From Leptobrachium leishanense (taxonomy: Eukaryota > Chordata > Amphibia > Anura > Megophryidae), in contig CM019070.1 in assembly GCA_009667805.1 (NCBI GenBank), forward strand, positions 54,148,451-54,212,450: a DNA stretch of 64,000 nt, written 5' to 3'. Numbering within the stretch: the first letter of the stretch is position 1; every line of letters begins with the position of its first letter. The notes under the pieces are model-generated. The model saw only the letters and a list, made by a program, of their open reading frames with translations, was not told where the DNA came from and did no database searches. This document shows positions 55,420 through 64,000 of this stretch, piece by piece. The position numbers and the translations under genes are program-made.

Positions 55420-55960
55420 TCATTTCTTTAATGACCTCACATATCTCCTATATACTTCCCATTTCCATCTCCCCATCTTTTTAATTCGATCCTTTGGGTA
55501 ACCCAATTCTGCCTCAGTACCAGCAGCTCCTATCCTGAAAGAATGGGGGCAAATGTAACTCCCCTTTCAACCAAGCCCCTCCGTGGCCTGCTGCGGAACC
55601 ATTTTGAATTGATACCCGGACAAGTTAGTACCACCCTTGTGCCCCCAGAACATGCGACCGTTTGAAGGAGTTGCCTCCAAGTATCCCCTCATACATACCA
55701 CTGGGCATACTTCCCCACCATGGGCACCTAGAGCAATTGTTTCCTCAATCCTTATGGCAGCTGAAAAACTAAAACAAATGCTGCCCTACAAAGATTGTTA
55801 TCAGCTCCATCTTATCTCCTACTTGTACTCTGCTGTCAAGATCTTCCTCACCACGAATTGTTTAGCCCAGTCCTCCTCTTCCTTTAACCGAGCAAAGTAT
55901 GAAATACCACTAAATAGTTCCAAGCTGTCCTTTATTGACTTACCACCGAACTTCAGTAGC
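55420..55960 (-). pseudogene. DIRS tyrosine recombinase remnant
   Basis: Tyrosine recombinases integrate the circular DNA of DIRS elements. The C-terminal catalytic part is readable: HSFRIGAAGTEAELG at 55544-55500 holds the His-x-x-Arg pair, GRWKWEVY near 55475 the conserved GRW, and YRRYV the nucleophilic Tyr (codon 55441-55443), with the stop at 55420-55422. Upstream the frame contains stops (after EGLG, and near 55790), so the full gene is broken or diverged. The box I Arg was not located. Confidence 0.85.
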
Positions 55961-56104
55961 TATTTGAAAACAACATTCTGCCCTACCTCCTCTGTCCCTT
56001 TAAAGCTCGATCCAACCCTTTCACTGCTTGCTCTATGGTGCCCATGACTTCTGCAACAACAATCTCCTCACCAAATCATTGATGCCCTGTAACTGCTCCC
56101 CATC

Positions 56105-56580
56105 TGGCAAAGAAATGGAGGGCAGTCTTCACCCTGGAATTTTTTTTTTTTCTTATTATTATTAATTGTTTTATTTTTTTATTTTATTTATTTATTTATT
56201 TTTATTATTATTATTATTTTTTTTTTTTTCTTTTTTCCTTCTTTCCTCCTCCCGGTACCAAATGTCGGAACACATCCCACCTGAAACTGGACAATGTATC
56301 CGCCACCACCTTCCTTACCCCCGGTATGTGATTTGCCGTGAAATTAATATTGCTTTTCAAACATATCAACACCAAATACCTGACATAGGCTACAACCTGT
56401 GGTGATGATGCAGACATGTTATTCAGCACTTGCACCACACCTTGAATATCAGACCCGAAAAAAAGGGGGGGATGGATGTTTTTTCCCTTTTTTTTTTTTA
56501 AATTTTTTTATTAATGTTTTTTTTTTTTTTTAATTTATTTTTATTTTTTTATTTTTTTTCAAATTCTATCCCCCACAGTG
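56105..56580. repeat. T-rich low-complexity blocks within the DIRS element
   Basis: 56138-56240 and 56480-56565 are runs of T with TTA and TTTA units. They interrupt the minus-strand coding region between RNase H and recombinase and inside the RT-RNase H gap, so they are later expansions or insertions. Confidence 0.85.
56235..56440 (-). pseudogene. DIRS RNase H C-terminal remnant
   Basis: The minus-strand frame reads VQVLNNMSASSPQVVAYVR, NINFTANHIPGVRKVVADTL and SSFRWDVFRHLVPG. HIPG followed by ADTLS matches the end of the RNase H domain in DIRS-type polymerases (usually HVPG and ADALSR). The neighbouring RT fragment is upstream. Confidence 0.85.
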
Positions 56581-56729
56581 GTATTGCCCCGACGATTGGA
56601 AAATAAAAATTCCAGAAACACCAAGCTTTGCACCCATCCATTTAATCCACTCCTGGGCCATTTGCCTGCTCACCATTTGAAATTACACTAGATCTTAATG
56701 TCTCGCCATTCCCCCCAAACCACCTACAA

Positions 56730-57130
56730 TTCTCCCCGATCAACTAAACTTATATTGTTACCCCCGATCCTACCTCATTCTCCAGTCCCTTTGGAACCCG
56801 TTACCATGAAATCGTCCAAGTAATGTACTATACGTCTCCTCCCCACTCTCTTCTCCACTAAGCAATGCAAAAAAGTAGGAAGCCTTTAAAAAGGGAGCAT
56901 GGGATATTGCCCACCCCAATGGGTAAACAGATATCGATGTAAAATTACCCATCGAATTTACACCCCATTAAAAGAAAACCCCCTGGACACAGCGGTACGG
57001 CCTGAAGGCTGCCTCTAGATCAAGCATAGGTAACTCTGTCCCCTCGCCAGCTACCCTTACCAAAATCACCACCTGATTGAATGAATGGTAGCTAACAGAA
57101 ACATCTTCCCTACTTATTGCCTCTGCAAAG
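56730..57130 (-). pseudogene. DIRS reverse transcriptase remnant
   Basis: In order on the minus strand: LDLEAAFR at 57024-57001 (the first catalytic Asp motif), FYIDICLPIG near 56940 (the hydrophobic LPxG motif) and VHYLDDFMVTGSKG with YLDD at 56822-56811. The segments lie in different frames, so at least one frameshift separates them. Motif set and spacing fit DIRS reverse transcriptase. Confidence 0.87.
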
Positions 57131-57149
57131 AAACGGCCATCCCAATGTT

Positions 57150-58440
57150 TATTTGTATGTATTTTCCTTACATTCCCTTGCTCTGTGTATCATGTAGAGT
57201 ATTGTATTCCCTCTGTATAGCGTAACCTCTGTATTACGATCCAGTCTTTGTATAGTGTACACCCCCCTGTAAGTAATGAATCCCTTTTGTTTTCACATGC
57301 TTCCATCAGCCCCTCCCCTCCCCCCAGCAACTAAGGTCACCAGCTCACTGTTATCTGATCCATTGTTCGCATCTGAGAGTGACTCCATTGTTTGTGCACC
57401 TTCCCCCCCTGTATGTGTGTGTCCCCTTGCGAAATGTAAATAACGCCTTCTCCATTTTGAGTTGAGAAAGAGCAAAGATGTTCTGTACATTGGTGGCTGC
57501 ATTGTCCTCCATTTTATGAGTCCTCAGCCCTGGAATCATTTATCAATAGAACCAAGCTGCACATGTGAAAGTCTTTAACCTCCATCCACAATGAAACTGA
57601 TTCTTGCGTAGTATATTAATCTATAGACCCGAAGTTAAATCAACCGAACTAACCTAATGACACAGCATTTGCTAACATACAGAATCACTGTTTAGTTGAT
57701 AAGCCTCTTCAGAAATTATAACAGACACATTTAGATGCGTATTTGGTTAGTAATTGTTATATATTCATAAATCTGACAGAAACAATCTGTATTAATTTAG
57801 TTGCGCAAATGTAAGCTTAAACAGATTGTACAGTTACTGCTGCAGCACTTCCTCATTGGCAGCAGCACATGTGACTTTTTGAGGTTTAAGATGGCTGCCA
57901 GCCATGCGGTCACTGACTACCTATGTTTATAAGATCATACAGACTATACAAATAATAAGGTTTGATCAAGTATTACAAAGTGAAGCTAATATCAACGAGC
58001 ATATTCTAGCTAACAATGCAAATCACTAGAACAGATAAATTAGCGCGTATTTAACCCAATAGATTACCCACACACGCATATAGTATATTATCAACATAGC
58101 GACAAATTCACCGAATTAATACACTTAATACTTATCCACTCCCAGGCTTTATTACAATGATGGTACAAGTGTGAAATAAGAGTGAGTTACTGCACATGTT
58201 TCCTCTATTCCTGAAATAAGTCTCTCTTCTCCCTCAATAAAGACAAAGTTACCGTTCTAAATAATTATTTACTCAACTGTAGCAAGTGCTGAAAACAAAA
58301 GATTGTACATTGCTGCTGTGTCACTTTAAAAATTGCAACAATTAGAATAGTGAACTTAAATACAGTATACAAATTAATTTGTTCATCAACTTATTGCTTA
58401 GCCCTTGGGGTTACTCCAACATTATTTAAAACACACAGCT
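57150..58440. other. 5' part of the DIRS element, no gag recognised
   Basis: No long open frame on the minus strand. A family A-like terminus CTCTTTGAATAACCCTG at 58440-58456 shows that another MITE landed here, but its other end was not found. Confidence 0.4.
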
Positions 58441-58456
58441 CTTTGAATAACCCTGT
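58440..58456. mobile_element. Isolated Harbinger-like MITE terminus
   Basis: CTCTTTGAATAACCCTG followed by TAA is identical to the right end of 27772-28680. Confidence 0.6.
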
Positions 58457-59529
58457 AAATCATAACCCACATAAAAGGCCAGCATGTGAAGCTGCTTGAG
58501 AATCCACTAAAGGTGTTACTCAGCAGTGCACATATGGTGCTTTTCTCATTCGGCACACTATAGAGTTATAGTGACTAATGTCCAGTGATTCAGTCTGTGT
58601 ATATCAAGTTCCTATGTGTGATTACATTCCCTTTGTGTTGTCTCCGTGTGCTATGGCTAGGTTCTTGTGGGATCTCCGTGTGCTATGGCTAGGTTTCTGT
58701 GTGTTTCTATTGTGTGATTACGGCATGTTATAGCCAGTTTTTATTTTATTTTTATGTTTATTATATATATATATATTTTTTTTATTTATTTATTTATTTT
58801 TATTTTTTATTTATCTTAGTGTTATTTTACATTAGTGATTTCAGTGTGTTATAGAGAGGAATTTCGTGATTTCAGGGTGTATGATAGCTACATCATTAGC
58901 GTGACTTTGTGTGTTATACCGAGGTCCTACGTGTGATTTCACTATGTATAGTGAGTTCCTTCTGTGTGTATGGTGAGGGCACATGTGTGTATAGGGAGGC
59001 CCTGTGTTTGATTACGGTGTTTATATGGGTTGCTTATTATGATTTTGGCTGCAGCCATGGATAATACTAAAATTGGACAGTCAGTCATGCGCTATACTGA
59101 GCACATAAACTAATAAGGCACAACAATCCACAGACAGCCAAAGCAAAATTACTGGAAATCCTAATGCCCCTATTAACATACAAAACAACAAATCACTGAA
59201 TTCTGGCAGAGTTATCCCAGAACAATAACCCATTAGAAATTACTATCACGCAGCTCGACACCAAATGAACAAGGAATACAGTATTGCAAATTGAAACAAA
59301 TATAAATAAGCATCCACTAAATAAACCTACAAATCCATACAATGGGAAACCCACACCTATCCTTCCAATAAATAATGGAACTAGGAATATATATGTAGCA
59401 GACTTATGATAATAGAGTATGCATAATAGATTGATACTGCAAGTAATACTTATCCAGTCATTGGTTTTCATACGATGATGGTGATGGCAAAATGGAGCTC
59501 GCCGTCGCCCTGTCTCTGAAGTTCTTAGT

Positions 59530-59777
59530 AAAAGAAAATTAACTGCAATACACAAACTGCCCCACGCCTTGTCTTTTATACCCCCCCTTTCCCCTCCCTC
59601 CCATTGTTCCTCTCCCTATTGCATCCAATCACAAATCGGCCATGCTTCAGCTCATTAAGCAAAAAAGCCCCCATGCCTGATCCCATAGAACAAAGGGAAC
59701 TCACTCCCTTTCACTCTTGTGTAATACAGGGATAATTCTTAAACCTTGCTCAATCCTAATTAGTCTCTCTCTCGAAC
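59530..59777. repeat. DIRS split repeat Y2 (outer copy)
   Basis: 248 bp, almost identical to Y1, forming the 5' end of the element on the minus strand. The flank ATATAC begins at 59778. Confidence 0.95.
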
Positions 59778-60237
59778 ATATACTTCATTTATGAAAAAAC
59801 ATGGTTTTGAATATTTTTAATGATGTTTTCTGGCAAAAATATTTAAACCATGAAGTAATCATGTTATATTCTACAGACAACATGAGAATAAACCCAATTA
59901 ATACTTTTAATTGCATGCTACAATGTAGCTACTTTTTGTAATAACATGTTCAGAGAACATCCAAAACTAATAAGATTAGAAAAAAATGAAATTCCACGTA
60001 TAGCAATGACTTAAACCTCTGGCACCACAAATGTTGTCAGTCTGTAGTTACCTTCAAGGTTCGCCATCACAGCTGCCACATCTATCTATCTTAATAATAA
60101 TCTTCCTTCGTACATCAGGCAGGGTTTAGAATCATCTAAAATGTTTAAGAGCAGATAAAAAGGTCTATATTTAAAATATGTTTGAATAAAAATGGTCTTT
60201 AAATGGTCTTTATTTTGTTAGTAAAGTTCCTCATTTT
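59778..60237. other. No recognisable feature
   Basis: AT-rich sequence without gene or repeat signals. Confidence 0.4.
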
Positions 60238-60923
60238 GGGCCACATTACATTCCTGACGTTAACGCTCACGTTAACTGCGGTGTCTACCACATATTACAA
60301 TCCAAACGCGAACGGGTTAAATAACCCGTTTGCATTTGGTACCCTTTACTTTTCAGCGCAAGGTTACTGTACTTTGCCTATACTTAATATGGGGAGTGCA
60401 ATCTATTAGCGCTGATTAATGTCCGGCTGTGGTTAGCAAAAAGTTAACCACAGCCAGGACTTGGTGTTAACGGATTCCACTACTGCAGAATCCGTTAAGA
60501 CCAGCCAAAAAAACCAAAACAGAAGCGTATACTCACCTCTGGTCTCGCAGCGAGGACCACAGCTCTGTCCGCCTCCTCCAACCGGCGGGAGCAGGGAAAG
60601 ACTGGGGGAAAAAGTCCCCCCAGTCTCTCCTTGCGTATCTCTACACCGACCGGCTGGATCTCGCGAGGCGAGATCCGGCTGGTCATGTGACCGGCAGGAG
60701 GAAACTCAATGTAATCCTATGGACTCCATCGAGTGGATGCTCGTGGCTGCGCTCAGTGCTGCCGCGAGCATCCCGGGGGTTGACGCGCGGTAACAATGCA
60801 AGCAGCATTTTTTGTGCCTGCATTGTAATCCAGCGTTAAAAAGCAAGCGCAAGGGGGAAAACTGCAGGCACAGATTTTCCTCTCTTGCGCCCGCGTTTTA
60901 ACGCTAGGATTGTAATATAGCCC
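60238..60923. mobile_element. GC-rich MITE (family E), copy 5
   Basis: 686 bp with ends GGGCCACATTACATTCC and GATTGTAATATAGCCC, flanked by TTT at 60235-60237 and 60924-60926. It has the CpG-rich core CTCGCGAGGCGAGATCC. The 110-residue ORF lies wholly within the repeat and is also partly open in other copies, but shows no known domain. Confidence 0.88.
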
Positions 60924-62165
60924 TTTATTTTTTGCAACTTTTCTAAAACTCGAGTACCTGGGGAAAAAAAACTAAACAAACCTTCAGTTTTGATGCATTT
61001 CATACCAATAAATCGGTGTTTCGTGTTAATTCCAAAGCTTGATGACAACGCAACATTTCTTTGTTTTAATAAAACACGCATCTGTGTCTCCTTACGTGCG
61101 CTAGATCATTATGTTTACTCCGATATAATGAACAAGCTGGAGCACGCTTAAACAAAGAATCCAGGTGTTTGAATATTATATTAGGAATATTTTATCTTGA
61201 GTAAATTAGGCTAACATTTTTGACACGCAATCCTTAAGGATAAATGACCCACTCTTTGGACAAATAGGTATTCCAGTTGGAAGCAACCAAACAACAGCCA
61301 GGCCTGTAACTGTGGTTCCTGGTTGACAAATAGTGCGGCGTAGATCTTGGAAGAGGAGAGGTTATCTTGACAGACACCAAGTACAATTATCACACTATGA
61401 TGAAAGAGCTTCCAGGAGTATGTATTGCACAGTTAATTACTGTCCTTTTTCTACTGGCTCTTAATGTGGAGAAAAACATGCAATGACAAGTGTGGAAAAG
61501 AGCAAGTACTAAATTACTGTCAGAAAAATAAACGGAGACGTGTACAGTGGTGCAGTGATTTACGGGGGCAATTAGTCACCACCCAAAGGAGCTGCTGAGT
61601 ACAGCATAGCTGCATTAGTGATACCAAAAGAGGGGCCTCCCATACAACTTTCTGCAACGGGAGAACCTATAGGCAGATTGATATACCTCTATATATAATT
61701 TAGTCTTTAAGATGTCTTTTCAAGAAGTTTTGTGTTAAGAGATAAACCTCTGAAACCTAACCCAAAGAAAAATAGGAAACGTCTGATTAAATCCACGAGA
61801 AACACATTGCATATGAGTGGTTGGAGGCGTAGTATAGCTTGTTCAATGGATGACGCCAAAGTTAGACATAGATTTATATGATTACATGTTTGTTGTGAAG
61901 AAAGGCATTGCTATAGACGTCGCCAAGGTAGTATGGCATCATTATCTATCCTCTTGGTCATCAGTTATTGGTCAGTTTCTCAGCTTTCTGATACACAAAG
62001 GGTTCCATCAAAGTGATCTCTGTAAAAATAATCCAAAATCAAGTATTCAGTGCAAACATGTATTTCATCGCACACTAAGTACTCCCATTGCTTAATTAAG
62101 TCATTAGTTACTTACGGGTTTTATATTTGTGCCATTGTGTGTCTTTAATGCACTCTACATATTTT
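60924..62165. other. Single-copy-looking block, candidate conserved noncoding DNA
   Basis: 61000-61430 lacks repeat signals and has balanced composition with AT-core motifs. The rest is similar but less distinctive. No coding domain. Confidence 0.3.
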
Positions 62166-62169
62166 TTAA

Positions 62170-62432
62170 GTCTCCACAAGCACGTCCCATCTAGACAACT
62201 CTGGACAGCGGGCGTTCTCCTCCTGTACTCGGTCTACACCTGCACTGCCAACTCTCACCTCCAAGACTTCTCAAGGGCAGCTCCGGTCCTGTGGAATGAC
62301 TTGCCTCGCCCTATCAAACTCTCCCCTAGTCTTCAGGCCTTCAAGAAATCCCTCAAAACCCATCTCTTCAGATTAACGTACCACATCACTGATGCAACTC
62401 ATTCCTCTGGTCACCTACTCTCGCATGATTGA
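62170..62432 (+). pseudogene. LINE ORF2 C-terminal fragment
   Basis: The frame reads FSRAAPVLWNDLPRPIKLS, SLQAFKKSLKTHLFRLTYH. The AAPxLWNxLP and FKxxLKTHLFR pattern is the extreme C-terminus of L2/CR1-type LINE polymerases. It is a third LINE lineage, distinct from the copies at 7905 and 37690. Severely 5' truncated. Confidence 0.82.
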
Positions 62433-64000
62433 AGCTGCTCCTACAGCCCCGCCATTCCCAAACCACTGGCACCAATGATCCTGTTATCCAGTAAAACTCC
62501 CCTTGTCGGAGACTGTAGCTCAAAAGATGCGAGATCCACGAACATTTGCTGCTTTTAGTGAGAGCTGTGAGATTCTCTCAATTACAGGTGTTATCTTTAT
62601 GGCATGAACTCACGGGTGAGTGAGATCCTGATCATGGATCAGGATGAGGCACTTGCACATTCCAGAACAGGATTCTCACCACTAAAAGTCAAGTAGGAGC
62701 TTCCAAGTGCAACCTGGCTGTAATTTCCAAAGTGAAGTCACTCAGGTCATCATTGTGCGACAGCTGGATAGATGGACAGCTCGATTGTGAGTGGTGGGGC
62801 CTTAGAGGTGGATATCTATGGGGCAAGAATGACTCCATATATGGAAAACGCTGGGAAGATTGGTAAATAAGAGTGATTCAATGGGGAGACAGCAAAAGCA
62901 CTATATTAGGAGGGATGGGTATTGTGTGGTTTATTTGCCTATGAATGTATTAATGATTCATTGCACTTGAAAAAGTCTGGTTATACACATGAAACACGTC
63001 AGACTTTTATTATATTGTGGAATAAAATATTTTTACTGGTTCCTGAAGCTTCTACTGACCTTTCTTTGTGAGGAGTGGACCTTTTTTTATCATTGCGGTT
63101 GGTGATCTTTGGAGAAACACTGTCTACCCCCTGGTGAAATTGATTGAGCCAGAGAAGACATCTGAAGGTCGGGTTCCATTTAAAGTGTGGATCTATCGGT
63201 TATTCCTTGTGAGTTTTATACTACGTGGGGCTTCATTTATTTGGTCAATCAGCACTATGTCTGTACTTTTATATTTATAGGATTTTATACTTCCTTGTTA
63301 CACCATGTTGCCAAAGTCAAATTGTACTCAATATTGTCTCTGTTATCTGCTTAGGGAAATGTTGGCTGATTTCCTAAATGGTTAGTTGAGTTGATTCTAA
63401 CATGTACGAAGTGGCAATTACAGTTGAGATGCATCTGTTGCACATATTCATTGTTTGGTGAATGGCCTTCTTCATGAGTATTAGTTATGTTATGAGTTCA
63501 GTAGACAGTGAATGCCACTTTCCATACCCCTGCAATCCACATATAAACTCCATTAATCAGTTAAGGTAAATGAAGATGAAAATGAATAATGTAAACATTT
63601 TTCTTAATTAAATTAATATTGTTTATAATAATAACAACAACAATAATGTTATAGTGTTTGTGTATGTATGAGTAAGTCATCTTTACTCTGTCTCAACCCA
63701 AGCAGCCTGTAAGTCAAAGTTGCATGGTAATTGTAGGGTTTAATTACTTGTTGCTTAGACTACAATTGTAATCTCTTTTTTTAAAAAGTCTCTTGTGATT
63801 TTAATAATATCTTAGTGCAGGATTGTCAAACTGTCTTTTAGTAATTACCTGATTATACAGAGTGAGATGAGCTATAATGAATATCACTGATGCCCTCCCT
63901 TTATTAGACACCTCTGCCACCCAACTTTTGTTAATTGAATTTAGGCCACTGATTTATTCTTATCTTTTTAAACTCTTTACAGAAATCTGTGTAGCTGTAT
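62433..64000. other. No supported gene; one decayed hammerhead-like repeat
   Basis: Near 62960-63030 GCACTTGAAAAAGTCTGG, TGAAACACGTCAGAC and GTGGAATAAAAT follow the hammerhead, GAAAC and AATAAA order seen elsewhere, with a mutated core. The remaining sequence is AT-rich with an AAT/AAC microsatellite near 63625. Confidence 0.4.

Larger units (their letters stand above)
53331..59777 (-). mobile_element. DIRS-order retroelement with split direct repeats
   Basis: A 6.4-kb element without a target duplication. Repeat X occurs at 53331-53790 and 54558-55030, repeat Y at 54310-54557 and 59530-59777. Y1 and X2 abut exactly at 54557/54558, and the element starts with X1 and ends with Y2, so the internal junction equals the two outer ends joined. 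This split direct repeat layout (A1-ORFs-B1A2-B2 on the minus strand) marks PAT/Ngaro-type DIRS elements. On the minus strand the order is reverse transcriptase, RNase H, tyrosine recombinase. The reading frames are broken. Confidence 0.88.

Noticed and set aside
57150..57550. Solo LTR of an endogenous retrovirus
   Set aside because: No TG...CA ends, duplication or second copy was found; the region lies inside the DIRS element.

Overview
The window reads as intergenic DNA from a large, repeat-rich vertebrate genome, most likely an amphibian (probably a frog). That is an inference from the mix of elements: many Tc1/mariner, hAT, PIF/Harbinger-like and piggyBac-like elements, a DIRS-type tyrosine-recombinase retroelement, CR1/L2-like LINE tails ending in a TTTCTATG microsatellite, and hammerhead-type repeat termini. 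I found no host protein-coding gene, rRNA or tRNA gene. All long protein similarity belongs to decayed transposable elements.

Layout. 1-13 kb: a Harbinger-like fragment, a 7-unit minisatellite, GC-rich short inverted-repeat elements (MITEs), three piggyBac-like MITEs of about 1 kb flanked by TTAA (one nested in a Harbinger-like MITE), a hammerhead-like palindrome, and a CR1-like LINE split by a foldback element with a telomere-like core. 13-20 kb: mostly unassigned sequence, an 860-bp CT-rich satellite and a 911-bp Harbinger-like MITE. 20-25.5 kb: a LINE tail interrupted by a hAT element with perfect 8-bp target-site duplications (TSDs), a Tc1 end and several MITEs. 25.5-27.8 kb: single-copy-looking sequence, candidate conserved noncoding DNA. 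27.8-36.4 kb: Harbinger-like MITEs, a LINE 3' end, hAT elements, a SINE, an inverted pair of hammerhead-like repeats and a TA-flanked element nested in a SINE tail. 36.4-37.7 kb: another single-copy-looking block. 37.7-47.3 kb: a LINE split by a SINE, a dead Tc1 element, Harbinger-like MITEs and an intact-looking type I hammerhead ribozyme at 40561-40618. 47.3-52 kb: dispersed repeats, then the strongest candidate conserved noncoding block. 52.3-59.8 kb: a second decayed Tc1 element next to a 6.4-kb DIRS-order element on the minus strand, with split direct repeats and reverse transcriptase, RNase H and tyrosine recombinase remnants. 59.8-64 kb: a GC-rich MITE, single-copy-looking sequence and a LINE fragment.

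No genes act together here. The internal logic is the nesting of elements, which gives relative ages and, at two sites, matched empty and filled sites. The most notable signals are the hammerhead ribozyme with its decayed relatives, the DIRS split-repeat architecture, a SINE that shares the 3' tail of a LINE in the same window, and the foldback element with a telomere-like core.
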